DNA of 64,000 nt from Thauera sedimentorum (lineage in GTDB: Bacteria; Pseudomonadota; Gammaproteobacteria; Burkholderiales; Rhodocyclaceae). The position numbers and the translations under genes are program-made. Position 1 is the first letter of the stretch. Every line of letters starts with the position of its first letter. Of this stretch, positions 16,830 through 25,028 are shown piece by piece. The notes beneath the pieces were generated by a model. That model had not been told where the DNA came from. It did no database searches and was given only the letters and a program-made list of their open reading frames with translations. The stretch is from positions 1,470,586 through 1,534,585 of the forward strand of contig NZ_JACTAH010000002.1 of assembly GCF_014489115.1 (NCBI RefSeq), read 5' to 3'.

Positions 16830-18770
16830 ATGTGCGGCATTGCCGGATTGTTCGACCTGCGCGGCAAGCGGGACTTTCCCCGCGAGCTGGTGCAGCGGAT
16901 GAATGACGTCCAGTTCCACCGCGGCCCGGACGAGGGCGGCTTCCTGTTCGAGCCGGGCGTGGCGCTGGCCCACCGCCGGCTGTCCATCATCGACCTGGCC
17001 ACCGGGCAGCAGCCGCTGTTCAACGAGGACGGATCGGTGGCGGTGGTGTTCAACGGCGAGATCTACAACTACGCCGAGCTGGTCCCCGAACTCGAAGCCC
17101 TCGGCCACCGCTTCCACACCCGCAGCGACACCGAAGTGATCGTGCACGCCTGGGAGGCCTGGGGCGCCTCCTGCGTGACGCGCTTTCGCGGCATGTTCGC
17201 CTTCGCGCTCTACGACCGCGGGCAGCAGACGCTGTTCCTCGCCCGCGACCGCCTCGGCGTGAAGCCGCTGTACTACGCCGAACTGCCCGACGGCACGCTC
17301 GCCTTCGGCTCGGAACTGAAGGTGCTGATGCAGCACCCGGCGCTGGACCGGCGCATCGACCCGCTGGCGGTGGAGGAGTACTTCGCCCTCGGCTACGTGG
17401 CCGAACCGCGCTGTATCTTCGCCGGCGCCCGCAAGCTCGGCCCGGGCGAGACCCTGTGCGTGCGCCGCGGCGAGGCGCTGCCGCGCCCGCACGCATACTG
17501 GGACGTACACTTCACCCTGGACAACCCGATCACCCAGGAGGACGCCTGCGCCGAGCTGGTCGAGCGCCTGCGCGAATCGGTGCGCCTGCGCATGATCTCG
17601 GAAGTGCCGCTGGGCGCCTTCCTGTCCGGCGGGGTGGATTCCAGCGCGGTGGTGGCGGCGATGGCGGGGCTCTCCGACGGCCCGGTCAACACCTGCTCGA
17701 TCGCCTTCGCCGACCCGGCCTTCAACGAAGCCGAGTTCGCCCGCATGGTGGCCGAGCGCTACCGCACCAACCACCGCGTGGAGACGGTGGAGTCCGACGA
17801 CTTCGAGCTCATCGACCGCCTCGCCGCGCTCTACGACGAGCCCTACGCCGACAGCTCGGCCATCCCCACCTGGCGGGTGTGCCAGCTCGCCCGCCGCCAC
17901 GTCACCGTGGCCCTGTCGGGCGACGGCGGCGACGAGAGCTTCGGCGGTTATCGGCGCTACCGCCTGCACCTCATGGAAGAGCGCCTGCGCGGCGCCATGC
18001 CGCTGGGCTGCCGGCGGCCGCTGTTCGGCCTGCTCGGCCGGCTCTATCCCAAGGCCGACTGGGCGCCGCGCGTGCTGCGCGCCAAGACCACCTTCCAGGC
18101 CCTGGCGCGCGACTCGGTGCAGGCCTATTTCCATTCGGTGTCCATCCTGCGCGACGAGCAGCGCCACCGCCTGTTCTCGCCCGCGCTGCGTGCCCAGCTC
18201 GGCGGCTACGAGGCGCTGGAGGTGTTCCGCCTCCACGCGGCGCGCGCCGACACCGACGATCCGCTGGCGCTGGTCCAGTACCTGGACCTCAAGACCTATC
18301 TGGTGGGCGACATCAACACCAAGGTCGACCGCGCCAGCATGGCCCATTCGCTGGAAGTGCGCGAACCGCTGATGGACCATCCGCTGGTCGAATGGCTGGC
18401 CACGCTGCCGTCCTCGCTCAAGGTGCGCGGCAACGAGGGTAAGTTCGTGTTCAAGAAGGCGCTGGAGCCCATGCTGCCGGACGACGTGCTCTACCGTCCC
18501 AAGATGGGCTTCGCGGTGCCGCTGGCGCGCTGGTTCCGCGGCCCCCTGCGCGAGCGGGTGCGCGAGGCCGTACTCGGCGACACCCTGGCCGCCACCGGCT
18601 ACTTCGACCGCGGCACGCTCACCCATCTGGTGGACGCCCACCAGTCCGGCCTGCGCGACTACAGCGCGCCGCTGTGGACGCTGCTGATGTTCGAAGCCTT
18701 CCTGCGCAACGCCGGGGCGGGCGCGGCGGCACCGGCCGGGCGCGGCGCGGAGGCGGTGTGCCATGCCTGA
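16830..18770 (+). CDS. XrtA/PEP-CTERM system amidotransferase (asparagine-synthase type)
   Basis: The 646-residue protein begins MCGIAGLFDLR, so it keeps the Cys2 nucleophile of class II glutaminases. The glutaminase domain continues with QFHRGPDEGGF, AHRRLSIIDLATG and FNGEIYNY. The synthetase domain has LSGGVDSSAVVAAM (PP-loop, about 264-277) and SGDGGDESFGGYRRY. It should take ammonia from glutamine and amidate an acid group, probably a sugar uronate or acyl group of the polymer rather than aspartate, because family members of this type (TIGR03108) are confined to exosortase loci. A second copy in the window (35345-37150) lacks the nucleophile. It overlaps the next gene by eight bases. Confidence 0.94.
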   Translation: MCGIAGLFDLRGKRDFPRELVQRMNDVQFHRGPDEGGFLFEPGVALAHRRLSIIDLATGQQPLFNEDGSVAVVFNGEIYNYAELVPELEALGHRFHTRSDTEVIVHAWEAWGASCVTRFRGMFAFALYDRGQQTLFLARDRLGVKPLYYAELPDGTLAFGSELKVLMQHPALDRRIDPLAVEEYFALGYVAEPRCIFAGARKLGPGETLCVRRGEALPRPHAYWDVHFTLDNPITQEDACAELVERLRESVRLRMISEVPLGAFLSGGVDSSAVVAAMAGLSDGPVNTCSIAFADPAFNEAEFARMVAERYRTNHRVETVESDDFELIDRLAALYDEPYADSSAIPTWRVCQLARRHVTVALSGDGGDESFGGYRRYRLHLMEERLRGAMPLGCRRPLFGLLGRLYPKADWAPRVLRAKTTFQALARDSVQAYFHSVSILRDEQRHRLFSPALRAQLGGYEALEVFRLHAARADTDDPLALVQYLDLKTYLVGDINTKVDRASMAHSLEVREPLMDHPLVEWLATLPSSLKVRGNEGKFVFKKALEPMLPDDVLYRPKMGFAVPLARWFRGPLRERVREAVLGDTLAATGYFDRGTLTHLVDAHQSGLRDYSAPLWTLLMFEAFLRNAGAGAAAPAGRGAEAVCHA

Positions 18771-19713
18771 GCGCGAGATCGCGCTCTTCCTGTGCCGCGA
18801 GCCGGCCGAAGTGGCCTTGCGCGCCATCGATGCGCTGCGTGCAGCCTGCGCGCATGCGGGCGGGCAGAGCACGATCCATCTGCTGATCAACGGCAACCCG
18901 GCGCTCGGCGCCGCCCTCGCGGCCGTCGTCGACTCTTCGTCTTTGCCTTTGCCGGGCGACGGCGTCCAGGTGCGCGCCTGGAGCCTGCCGCTGGCCGACA
19001 AGGCCGCGGCCTGGAACGGCTACGTGCACGAGGTGAGCGGCGAAGCGCGCTACCAGCATTTCGTCGACGGCTATGCCTTGCTGCACACGGATGCGCTCGC
19101 AGGCCTGGAGGCTGCGCTCGCCGGTGACGACTCCGCCTGGGCCGCGGCCGGCGTGCCCACGGCCGGGCGGTCCGCGCCCGGCCTGCGCGCCGCGATGCTG
19201 CAGCATGGCGGGCTGCACGGCAACTTCCACGCCCTGCGCGGTGCGGTCCTCGGGCGCTTGCGCGATGCCGGCATCCGCCTGCCGCTGGGCCTCTACCGTG
19301 TCGATGGCGTGGTCGGCGCGCTGCTGTGCTTCGCGCTCGACCCCGCCCGGCACCCGTGGCAGAGCGGACGCATCCACGTGGTCGATGGCGCAAGCTGGGA
19401 TGTCGCGCATGCGGGTCCGCGCTGGCATCCGCGCGAGCTGGCGGTGATGTGGCGCCGCCGGCTGCGCCAGGCCCAGGGGCGGCTGGAGAATGCCGCCATC
19501 CACCAGTTCCTGGCGGTCGAGCAGCGTCCGCCCGCCCAGCTGCCCGGCACGGTCGAGCAACTGGTGGGCGACTGGGCCCAAGCCCAGCCTGCAGCCTGTT
19601 CCCGCGTGCTGGCACGCGATCCGCTGTGCCGGTTCGCGCTCGCCCGCCTGCGCGCGCAGCCCTCCCGGCCCCCGTCCGGGGCGGCGCCGCGCCCCCTGCA
19701 ACCGCGAACCTGA
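18763..19713 (+). CDS. Uncharacterised protein, possibly degenerate GT-A glycosyltransferase
   Basis: I do not recognise a named family for this 316-residue product. The N-terminal half resembles a family 2 (GT-A) fold: REIALFLCREPAEVALRAIDAL, a strand HLLINGNP, then ADKAAAWNGYVHEVSGEARY followed by FVDGYALLHTDALAGLEAAL, where GT2 enzymes have DxD. Here the acidic motif is reduced to VDGY, so metal-dependent transfer may be lost. The C-terminal part is Arg- and Ala-rich with no obvious domain and ends in a Pro-rich tail. It has no signal peptide or membrane segment. Overlap with the amidotransferase gene and 15-base spacing to the next glycosyltransferase place it firmly in the EPS operon. 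Confidence 0.6.
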   Translation: MPEREIALFLCREPAEVALRAIDALRAACAHAGGQSTIHLLINGNPALGAALAAVVDSSSLPLPGDGVQVRAWSLPLADKAAAWNGYVHEVSGEARYQHFVDGYALLHTDALAGLEAALAGDDSAWAAAGVPTAGRSAPGLRAAMLQHGGLHGNFHALRGAVLGRLRDAGIRLPLGLYRVDGVVGALLCFALDPARHPWQSGRIHVVDGASWDVAHAGPRWHPRELAVMWRRRLRQAQGRLENAAIHQFLAVEQRPPAQLPGTVEQLVGDWAQAQPAACSRVLARDPLCRFALARLRAQPSRPPSGAAPRPLQPRT

Positions 19714-19728
19714 ACCCCGGGGCGTACG

Positions 19729-20934
19729 ATGCGCATCCTTCATGTCCTCGATCATTCGATTCCGCTGCACAGCGGCTACACCTTCCGCACCGCGGCCATC
19801 CTGCGCGAACAGCGCGCGCTCGGCTGGGAAACCCATCATCTGACCTCGCCCAAGCAGGGCGAATGCGCGGCCTCTGCGGAGGATGTGGACGGCCTGCTGT
19901 TCCACCGCTGTCCGGTGCCTGCGCCGGCGGCCGCCGGGCTCAACGAACTGCGCCTGATGCGCGCGCTGGAGTCCCGCCTTGAGGAACTCGCCCGTGCGCT
20001 GCGCCCGGACATCCTGCACGCGCACTCACCGGTGCTCAACGCGGTGCCGGCCATCCGCGTGGGCCGCCGGCTGGGTATCCCGGTGGTGTATGAGATCCGC
20101 GCGTTCTGGGAGGATGCGGCGGTCGACCACGGCACCACCCGCGAAGGCAGCCTGCGCTACCGCGCCACCCGCGCGCTGGAAAGCTGGGCGCTGCGCCGGG
20201 TCGATCACGTGTTCACCATCTGCGAAGGCCTGCGGCGCGACATCGTCGGGCGCGGAATAGACGCCGCGCGGGTCACGGTGATCCCCAACGCGGTCGATAT
20301 CGAAGGCTTCCAGCTCTCCGGCGAACCGGACCCGGTGCTGCGCACGCGCCTCGGCCTGGACGGCGCCACCGTGCTCGGCTTCGTCGGCTCCTTCTATGCC
20401 TACGAGGGGCTGGACCTGCTGCTCGAGGCCATGCCCCGCCTGCTCGCCGCCCATCCCGCCCTGCGCGTGCTGCTGGTGGGCGGCGGGCCGCAGGATGCCG
20501 CCTTGCGGGCGCAGGCGGCGGCGCTGGGCATCGCCGACAAGGTGGTGTTCACCGGCCGGGTGCCGCATGCCGAGGTGAGCCGCTACTACGACCTGATCGA
20601 CCTGCTGGCCTATCCCCGCCACTCGATGCGCCTGACCGAGCTGGTCACCCCGCTCAAGCCGCTGGAGGCCATGGCCCAGGGGCGCATCTTCATTGCCTCG
20701 GACGTGGGCGGCCACAAGGAGCTGGTGCGCGACGGCGAGACCGGCCGGCTGTTCGCCGCCGGCAACGTGCCCGCGCTGGTCGCCGCGGTGGGCGAGATGC
20801 TCGAACGGCGCGCCGACTGGCCGACGATCCGCGTCGCCGGGCGGCAGTTCGTCGAGCAGGTGCGCAACTGGAAGCGCAGCGTCGCGAACTACCAGCCGGC
20901 CTATGCCGGCGTGCTCGGGCGTCCGCCGGCGTGA
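19729..20934 (+). CDS. TIGR04063-like PEP-CTERM/XrtA system glycosyltransferase
   Basis: The 401-residue GT4-type enzyme opens with MRILHVLDHSIPLHSGYTFR, the diagnostic start of this exosortase-linked family. It continues with HAHSPVLNAVPAIRVGRRL and VYEIRAFWEDAAVDHG, and the donor half has FVGSFYAYEGLDLL, LLVGGGPQDAAL and LVTPLKPLEAMAQGRIFIAS. It is cytoplasmic and adds one sugar to the growing repeat unit. Its stop TGA (20932-20934) lies directly against the second inverted-repeat element, so the link to the next gene is interrupted by 237 bases that the operon message would have to contain. Confidence 0.93.
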   Translation: MRILHVLDHSIPLHSGYTFRTAAILREQRALGWETHHLTSPKQGECAASAEDVDGLLFHRCPVPAPAAAGLNELRLMRALESRLEELARALRPDILHAHSPVLNAVPAIRVGRRLGIPVVYEIRAFWEDAAVDHGTTREGSLRYRATRALESWALRRVDHVFTICEGLRRDIVGRGIDAARVTVIPNAVDIEGFQLSGEPDPVLRTRLGLDGATVLGFVGSFYAYEGLDLLLEAMPRLLAAHPALRVLLVGGGPQDAALRAQAAALGIADKVVFTGRVPHAEVSRYYDLIDLLAYPRHSMRLTELVTPLKPLEAMAQGRIFIASDVGGHKELVRDGETGRLFAAGNVPALVAAVGEMLERRADWPTIRVAGRQFVEQVRNWKRSVANYQPAYAGVLGRPPA

Positions 20935-21171
20935 TCCTAGAAACCGCAGTTGACCGTTTGTAGATGTCCAGAAAGCCAGATGAACACTGTGTTGCCTGCC
21001 TTCACCAAGCCTCACCGATGCGGTGAGCGCGCTACGCACCCGATTGCACGCCTGGCGGGCCGCCTGGCCGCGTTGCTTCTCATTGCAGGGAATGACCATG
21101 CGGCTTCGTCGCGCCTTGCCAGACGGCCCGCCAGACGCACACTCGGGCGCGTCCAACTGAGGTTTCTAGGA
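20935..21171. mobile_element. MITE-like element, copy 2 (237 bp, 18-bp terminal inverted repeats)
   Basis: The left end (20935-20952, TCCTAGAAACCGCAGTTG) and right end (21154-21171, CAACTGAGGTTTCTAGGA) are inverted repeats with one mismatch. TGA flanks both sides (20932-20934 and 21172-21174). Inside, 21035-21068 and 21118-21151 pair as a long imperfect hairpin with arms of about 34 bases. It aligns with copy 1 along most of its length but lacks a 69-bp internal block of that copy. As in copy 1, the left TGA is a stop codon and the last element base is the A of the next gene's ATG. A frame from ATG 20950 stays open to the flanking TGA (74 codons). No transposase is present. Confidence 0.85.
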
Positions 21172-22262
21172 TGAACTGGCAAGGCCTGCGCATCGCGCTG
21201 GTCGGCCCGCTGCCGCCGCCGGCCGGCGGCATGGCCAACCAGACCCGCCAGCTCGCCGAGCTGTTGCGCGGCGAGGGCGCCGAGGTGGAGGTGGTGCAGG
21301 TGAACGCGCCCTACCGTCCCGCATGGGTGGCGGGGCTGCGCGGCCTGCGCGCGCTGTTCCGCCTGCTGCCCTATGTCGCCGCGCTGTGGCGGGCCTGCGG
21401 ACGTGCGCAGCTGGTGCACGTGATGGCCAACTCGGGCTGGTCCTGGCATCTGTTCGCCGCGCCCGCGGTGTGGATCGGCGCGCTGCGCGGCGTGCCGGTG
21501 GTGGTGAATTACCGCGGTGGCGACGCGGGCAGCTTTCTTGCCCGGGCGGCGGCGCGGGTGCGCCCGACCATGCGCCGGGCGGCGGCGCTGGTGCTGCCTT
21601 CCGGCTTCCTGCTGGAGGTGTTCGCGCGCCACGGCATGGCCGGGCGCATCGTGCCCAACATCGTCAACCTCGCCCGTTTCCACCCCGACCCTGAGCGTGC
21701 GGCGGGCGGGCAGGCGCCGCATCTGGTGGTGACCCGCAACCTGGAGCCGATCTACGGCATCGACACGGTGCTGCAGGCCTTCGCGCGGGTGCGCGCGCGT
21801 TACCCCGGCGCACGCCTGTCGGTGGCCGGCAGCGGACCGCAGGAAGCGGCGCTGCGCGCGTTGGCGGACCGGCTCGGCATCGCCGCCGCGGTGTGTTTCA
21901 CGGGTCGCCTCGATCCCGACGGGATTGCTGCGCTGTATCGTGACGCAGACCTCATGCTCAACGCCAGCATTGTGGATAACATGCCCAACGCGGTACTCGA
22001 AGCGCTCGCCAGCGGGGTGCCGGTGGTCAGCACCCGGGTGGGCGGCGTGCCCTACATGGTCGAGCACGGGCGAACCGCCCTGCTGGTGCCGGCGGGAGAG
22101 GACAAAGCGCTGGCCGACGCGGCGCTGCGCGTGCTGGACGATCCGGCGCTGCGCGACAGGCTGGTCGGTGCCGGCCTGGAGGAGGTGGCGCGCTACCGTT
22201 GGGAGGCCGTGCGCGGCGAATTGGCCGCGGCCTATCGCGACGCCTTGCACCCGGTCGGCTGA
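21171..22262 (+). CDS. Glycosyltransferase family 4 protein
   Basis: The 363-residue enzyme has a GT-B layout: RIALVGPLPPPAGGMANQTR at the N-terminus, VVNYRGGDAGSFL in the acceptor domain, and in the donor half VVTRNLEPIYGIDTVL, LSVAGSGPQEAAL and NASIVDNMPNAVLEALASGVP with the paired glutamate region. It transfers a sugar of unknown type in the cytoplasm. ATG 21171 is formed with the last base of the adjacent short mobile element, so before insertion the start was probably an overlapping stop/start such as GTGA or ATGA, as at other junctions of this operon. No good ribosome site is visible at the element border. Confidence 0.9.
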   Translation: MNWQGLRIALVGPLPPPAGGMANQTRQLAELLRGEGAEVEVVQVNAPYRPAWVAGLRGLRALFRLLPYVAALWRACGRAQLVHVMANSGWSWHLFAAPAVWIGALRGVPVVVNYRGGDAGSFLARAAARVRPTMRRAAALVLPSGFLLEVFARHGMAGRIVPNIVNLARFHPDPERAAGGQAPHLVVTRNLEPIYGIDTVLQAFARVRARYPGARLSVAGSGPQEAALRALADRLGIAAAVCFTGRLDPDGIAALYRDADLMLNASIVDNMPNAVLEALASGVPVVSTRVGGVPYMVEHGRTALLVPAGEDKALADAALRVLDDPALRDRLVGAGLEEVARYRWEAVRGELAAAYRDALHPVG

Positions 22263-22291
22263 GTGCCGGGCGCAAGCGGCAAGGAGCAAGG

Positions 22292-23680
22292 ATGTCGGAC
22301 CTCTACACCCGGCTGGTCGCCGGGGTGCTGTTTCCGCTGCAGGAGCGCCTGAAGCGCCACGACACGGTGCGCGTGCGCCGTGCCATGGAGGCGTCCCAGT
22401 GGTGGCCGCGCGAACGCATCGAGGCGCTGCAGCTCGACCGCCTGCGCCGCCTGCTGGCCGACGTCGGCGCCCACGTGCCTTACTACCGTGATCTGTTCGC
22501 CCGCCAGGGCTTCGATCCGCGCGCGCTGCGCGGCGTGGCGGACCTGCAGGCGCTGCCCTTCCTGACCAAGCCGCTGATCCGCGCGCACAGCGACGCCCTG
22601 CGTGCCGGCGATGCCGGCGCGCTGGCGCGCTTCAATACCGGCGGCTCCAGCGGCGAGCCGCTGATCTTCTACATCGGCGCCGAGCGCGTCACCCACGACG
22701 TCGCCGCCAAGTGGCGCGCCACGCGCTGGTGGGACGTGGACATCGGCGACCGCGAGATCGTGGTGTGGGGCTCGCCGATCGAACTCGGCGCCCAGGACCG
22801 CCTGCGCGGGCTGCGCGACGCGCTGATGCGCACCGAGCTGCTGCCCGCCTTCGAGATGTCGGACGAGCGCGTGGATGCCTTCGTCGCGCGCATCCGCGAG
22901 CGCCGCCCGGCCATGCTGTTCGGCTATCCCTCGGCGATCAGCCACATCGCCCTGCATGCCGAGCGCCGCGGCGTGCGCCTGGACGACCTCGGGGTGAAGG
23001 TGGTGTTCGTCACCTCCGAGCGGCTCTACGACCACCAGCGCGAGATCATCTCGCGCCTGTTCGGCTGCCCGGTGGCCAACGGCTACGGCGGGCGCGACGC
23101 CGGCTTCATCGCCCACCAGTGCCCGGCCGGCGGCATGCACATCACCGCCGAGGACATCGTGGTGGAGATCGTCGACGCCGAAGGCCGCGTGCTGCCGCCG
23201 GGGCAGGCCGGCGAGATCGTGGTGACCCACCTGGCCACCCGCGACTATTCCTTCATCCGCTACCGCACCGGCGACGTCGGCGTGCTGGACGACGCCCCCT
23301 GCGCCTGCGGGCGCGGCCTGCCGCTGCTCAAGGAGATCCAGGGGCGCAGCACCGACTTCGTGGTGGCCGCGGACGGCACCGTGATGCACGGCCTGTCGCT
23401 GATCTACGTGGTGCGCGACCTGCCCGGGGTGCGGGCCTTCAAGGTGGTGCAGGAGTCGCTGGCGCTGACCCGGGTGTACCTGGTCACCGGCGAAGGTTTC
23501 GACCCCGCTGCGGTGGCCGCCATCGAGCAGGGCTTCCGCCGCCGCCTGGGCGAGGGCGTCACCGTGCAGGTGGAGCAGGTGGCCGAGATCCCCGCCGAGC
23601 GCTCGGGCAAGTTCCGCTACATCGTCAGCCATGTACCCGCCACGGCGGGCGCTGCCGCACCCGCGGCCGTGGAGGCCTGA
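22292..23680 (+). CDS. CapK/PaaK-like adenylate-forming (phenylacetate-CoA ligase family) protein
   Basis: The 462-residue protein has PaaK/CapK features: FNTGGSSGEPLIFYIG (nucleotide-binding loop), FGYPSAISHIALHA, NGYGGRDAGFIAHQCPAGG, IVVTHLATRDYSFIRYRTGDVG and a CACGRGLPLL cysteine segment. Such proteins are common in capsule and EPS loci, where they may activate a carboxylic acid for attachment to the polymer. The actual substrate is unknown. The start ATG 22292 has AAGGAG upstream; the longer open frame from 22199 overlaps the previous glycosyltransferase and is unlikely. The next gene starts four bases after its stop. Confidence 0.88.
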   Translation: MSDLYTRLVAGVLFPLQERLKRHDTVRVRRAMEASQWWPRERIEALQLDRLRRLLADVGAHVPYYRDLFARQGFDPRALRGVADLQALPFLTKPLIRAHSDALRAGDAGALARFNTGGSSGEPLIFYIGAERVTHDVAAKWRATRWWDVDIGDREIVVWGSPIELGAQDRLRGLRDALMRTELLPAFEMSDERVDAFVARIRERRPAMLFGYPSAISHIALHAERRGVRLDDLGVKVVFVTSERLYDHQREIISRLFGCPVANGYGGRDAGFIAHQCPAGGMHITAEDIVVEIVDAEGRVLPPGQAGEIVVTHLATRDYSFIRYRTGDVGVLDDAPCACGRGLPLLKEIQGRSTDFVVAADGTVMHGLSLIYVVRDLPGVRAFKVVQESLALTRVYLVTGEGFDPAAVAAIEQGFRRRLGEGVTVQVEQVAEIPAERSGKFRYIVSHVPATAGAAAPAAVEA

Positions 23681-23684
23681 GCCG

Positions 23685-25028
23685 ATGCGCGACATCCTGG
23701 TCATCTCGCTGGTCGCGCTGTTCGCCTTGATGGCGCTGCGCCGGCCGTGGATAGGCGTGATGCTGTGGACCTGGATCAGCATCATGAACCCGCACCGCTA
23801 CGCCTGGGGCTTTGCCACCACCGCGCCGGTGGCCATGGTGGCGGCGCTGGTCACGCTGATCGGCATGCTGTTCACCCGCGAGCGCGAATCGCCCTTCAAG
23901 GGTGCGCCGATCTGGCTGTTCCTCGCGTTCTCGGTGTGGATCACCCTGTCCTGGCTGTTCGGTGTCGATCCCGCCGGCGACTACGCGCAGTGGGACAAGG
24001 TGATGAAGATCTACCTGATGACCTTCGTCGCGCTGATCCTGCTGAACAACCGCCACCACATCATGGCCTTCGTCTGGGTCACGGTGGGTTCGCTGGCGCT
24101 GCTGGGGCTCAAGGGCGGCATCTTCACCGCGCTGCATGGCGGCAACTACCGGGTGTGGGGGCCGGGCGGCTCCTTCATCGAGGACAACAACGCCTTCGCC
24201 CTGGCGCTGATCATCGTGGTGCCGATGGTGCACTTTCTGTACCTGCAGGTGCAGCACAAGTGGGCGCGCCACGCGCTCACCTTCACCATGCTGATGTGCG
24301 CGATCGCCGCCGCCGGCTCGCACTCGCGCGGCGCCTTCCTGGCGCTGATCGCCATGGCGGCCATGTTCTGGTGGCGCAGCGAGCAGAAGGGGATGATGAC
24401 CGCATTGATCGCGCTGATGGCGCTGGTCATCCTGCCGATGATGCCGGTCGAGTGGTGGGAGCGCATGGCGACCATCACCGAGTACGAGCAGGATCAGTCC
24501 GCGGTCGGCCGGCTCAACGGCTGGATCGTCGCCTGGGAGGTGGCCAAGCATCACCTCTTCGGCGCCGGCATGAGCTACCAGCACCAGCACTTCTTCGATC
24601 TCTACGGCTACTACAACGACCACGTGATCGCCGCGCACAGCATCTACTTCCAGGTGCTCGGCAACCACGGCTTCGGCGGCCTCTTCCTCTATCTGGCGAT
24701 GTGGATCGCCACCTACCGCACCGCCGGTTGGCTGCGGGTGCACGCCAAGGGGATTCCGCAGGCGCGGTGGACGGCCGATCTCGGCGCCATGGTGCAGGTG
24801 GGGCTGGTTGGCTTCGCCGCCGGCGGCGCCTTCCTGAGCCTGTCCTACTTCGACCTGCCCTACAACATGATGGTCATGGTGGTGCTCGCCCGGCGTTGGG
24901 TGGAAACCCGCGGCTGGGAGCGCGACCCGCCGGGCAGCCTGCTCGAGTACGCCGGCCTGCTGCGTCGCAAGCGCCCGCAGCCCGGCGCCGCCGCGGCGAC
25001 CAGCGTGGCGAGGCGGCAGCACTCATGA
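23685..25028 (+). CDS. O-antigen polymerase/ligase-like protein, exosortase A-associated
   Basis: The 447-residue inner-membrane protein has about ten hydrophobic segments and the conserved regions SIMNPHRYAWG, WGPGGSFIEDNNAFALAL, SHSRGAFLALIAMAAMFWW and AHSIYFQVLGNHGFGGLFLY. These match the putative O-glycosylation ligase family tied to exosortase A (TIGR03097 type, Wzy_C superfamily). It may polymerise repeat units or transfer glycan to a protein or lipid; the sequence does not say which. ATG 23685 is the first start after the PaaK-like stop. Its end overlaps the deacetylase start (ATGA). Confidence 0.9.
   Translation: MRDILVISLVALFALMALRRPWIGVMLWTWISIMNPHRYAWGFATTAPVAMVAALVTLIGMLFTRERESPFKGAPIWLFLAFSVWITLSWLFGVDPAGDYAQWDKVMKIYLMTFVALILLNNRHHIMAFVWVTVGSLALLGLKGGIFTALHGGNYRVWGPGGSFIEDNNAFALALIIVVPMVHFLYLQVQHKWARHALTFTMLMCAIAAAGSHSRGAFLALIAMAAMFWWRSEQKGMMTALIALMALVILPMMPVEWWERMATITEYEQDQSAVGRLNGWIVAWEVAKHHLFGAGMSYQHQHFFDLYGYYNDHVIAAHSIYFQVLGNHGFGGLFLYLAMWIATYRTAGWLRVHAKGIPQARWTADLGAMVQVGLVGFAAGGAFLSLSYFDLPYNMMVMVVLARRWVETRGWERDPPGSLLEYAGLLRRKRPQPGAAAATSVARRQHS

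Noticed and set aside
15558..19001. Minus-strand frame of 1147 codons opposite the amidotransferase
   Set aside because: Same shadow pattern; no domain, no start signals, and the plus strand carries recognised genes throughout.
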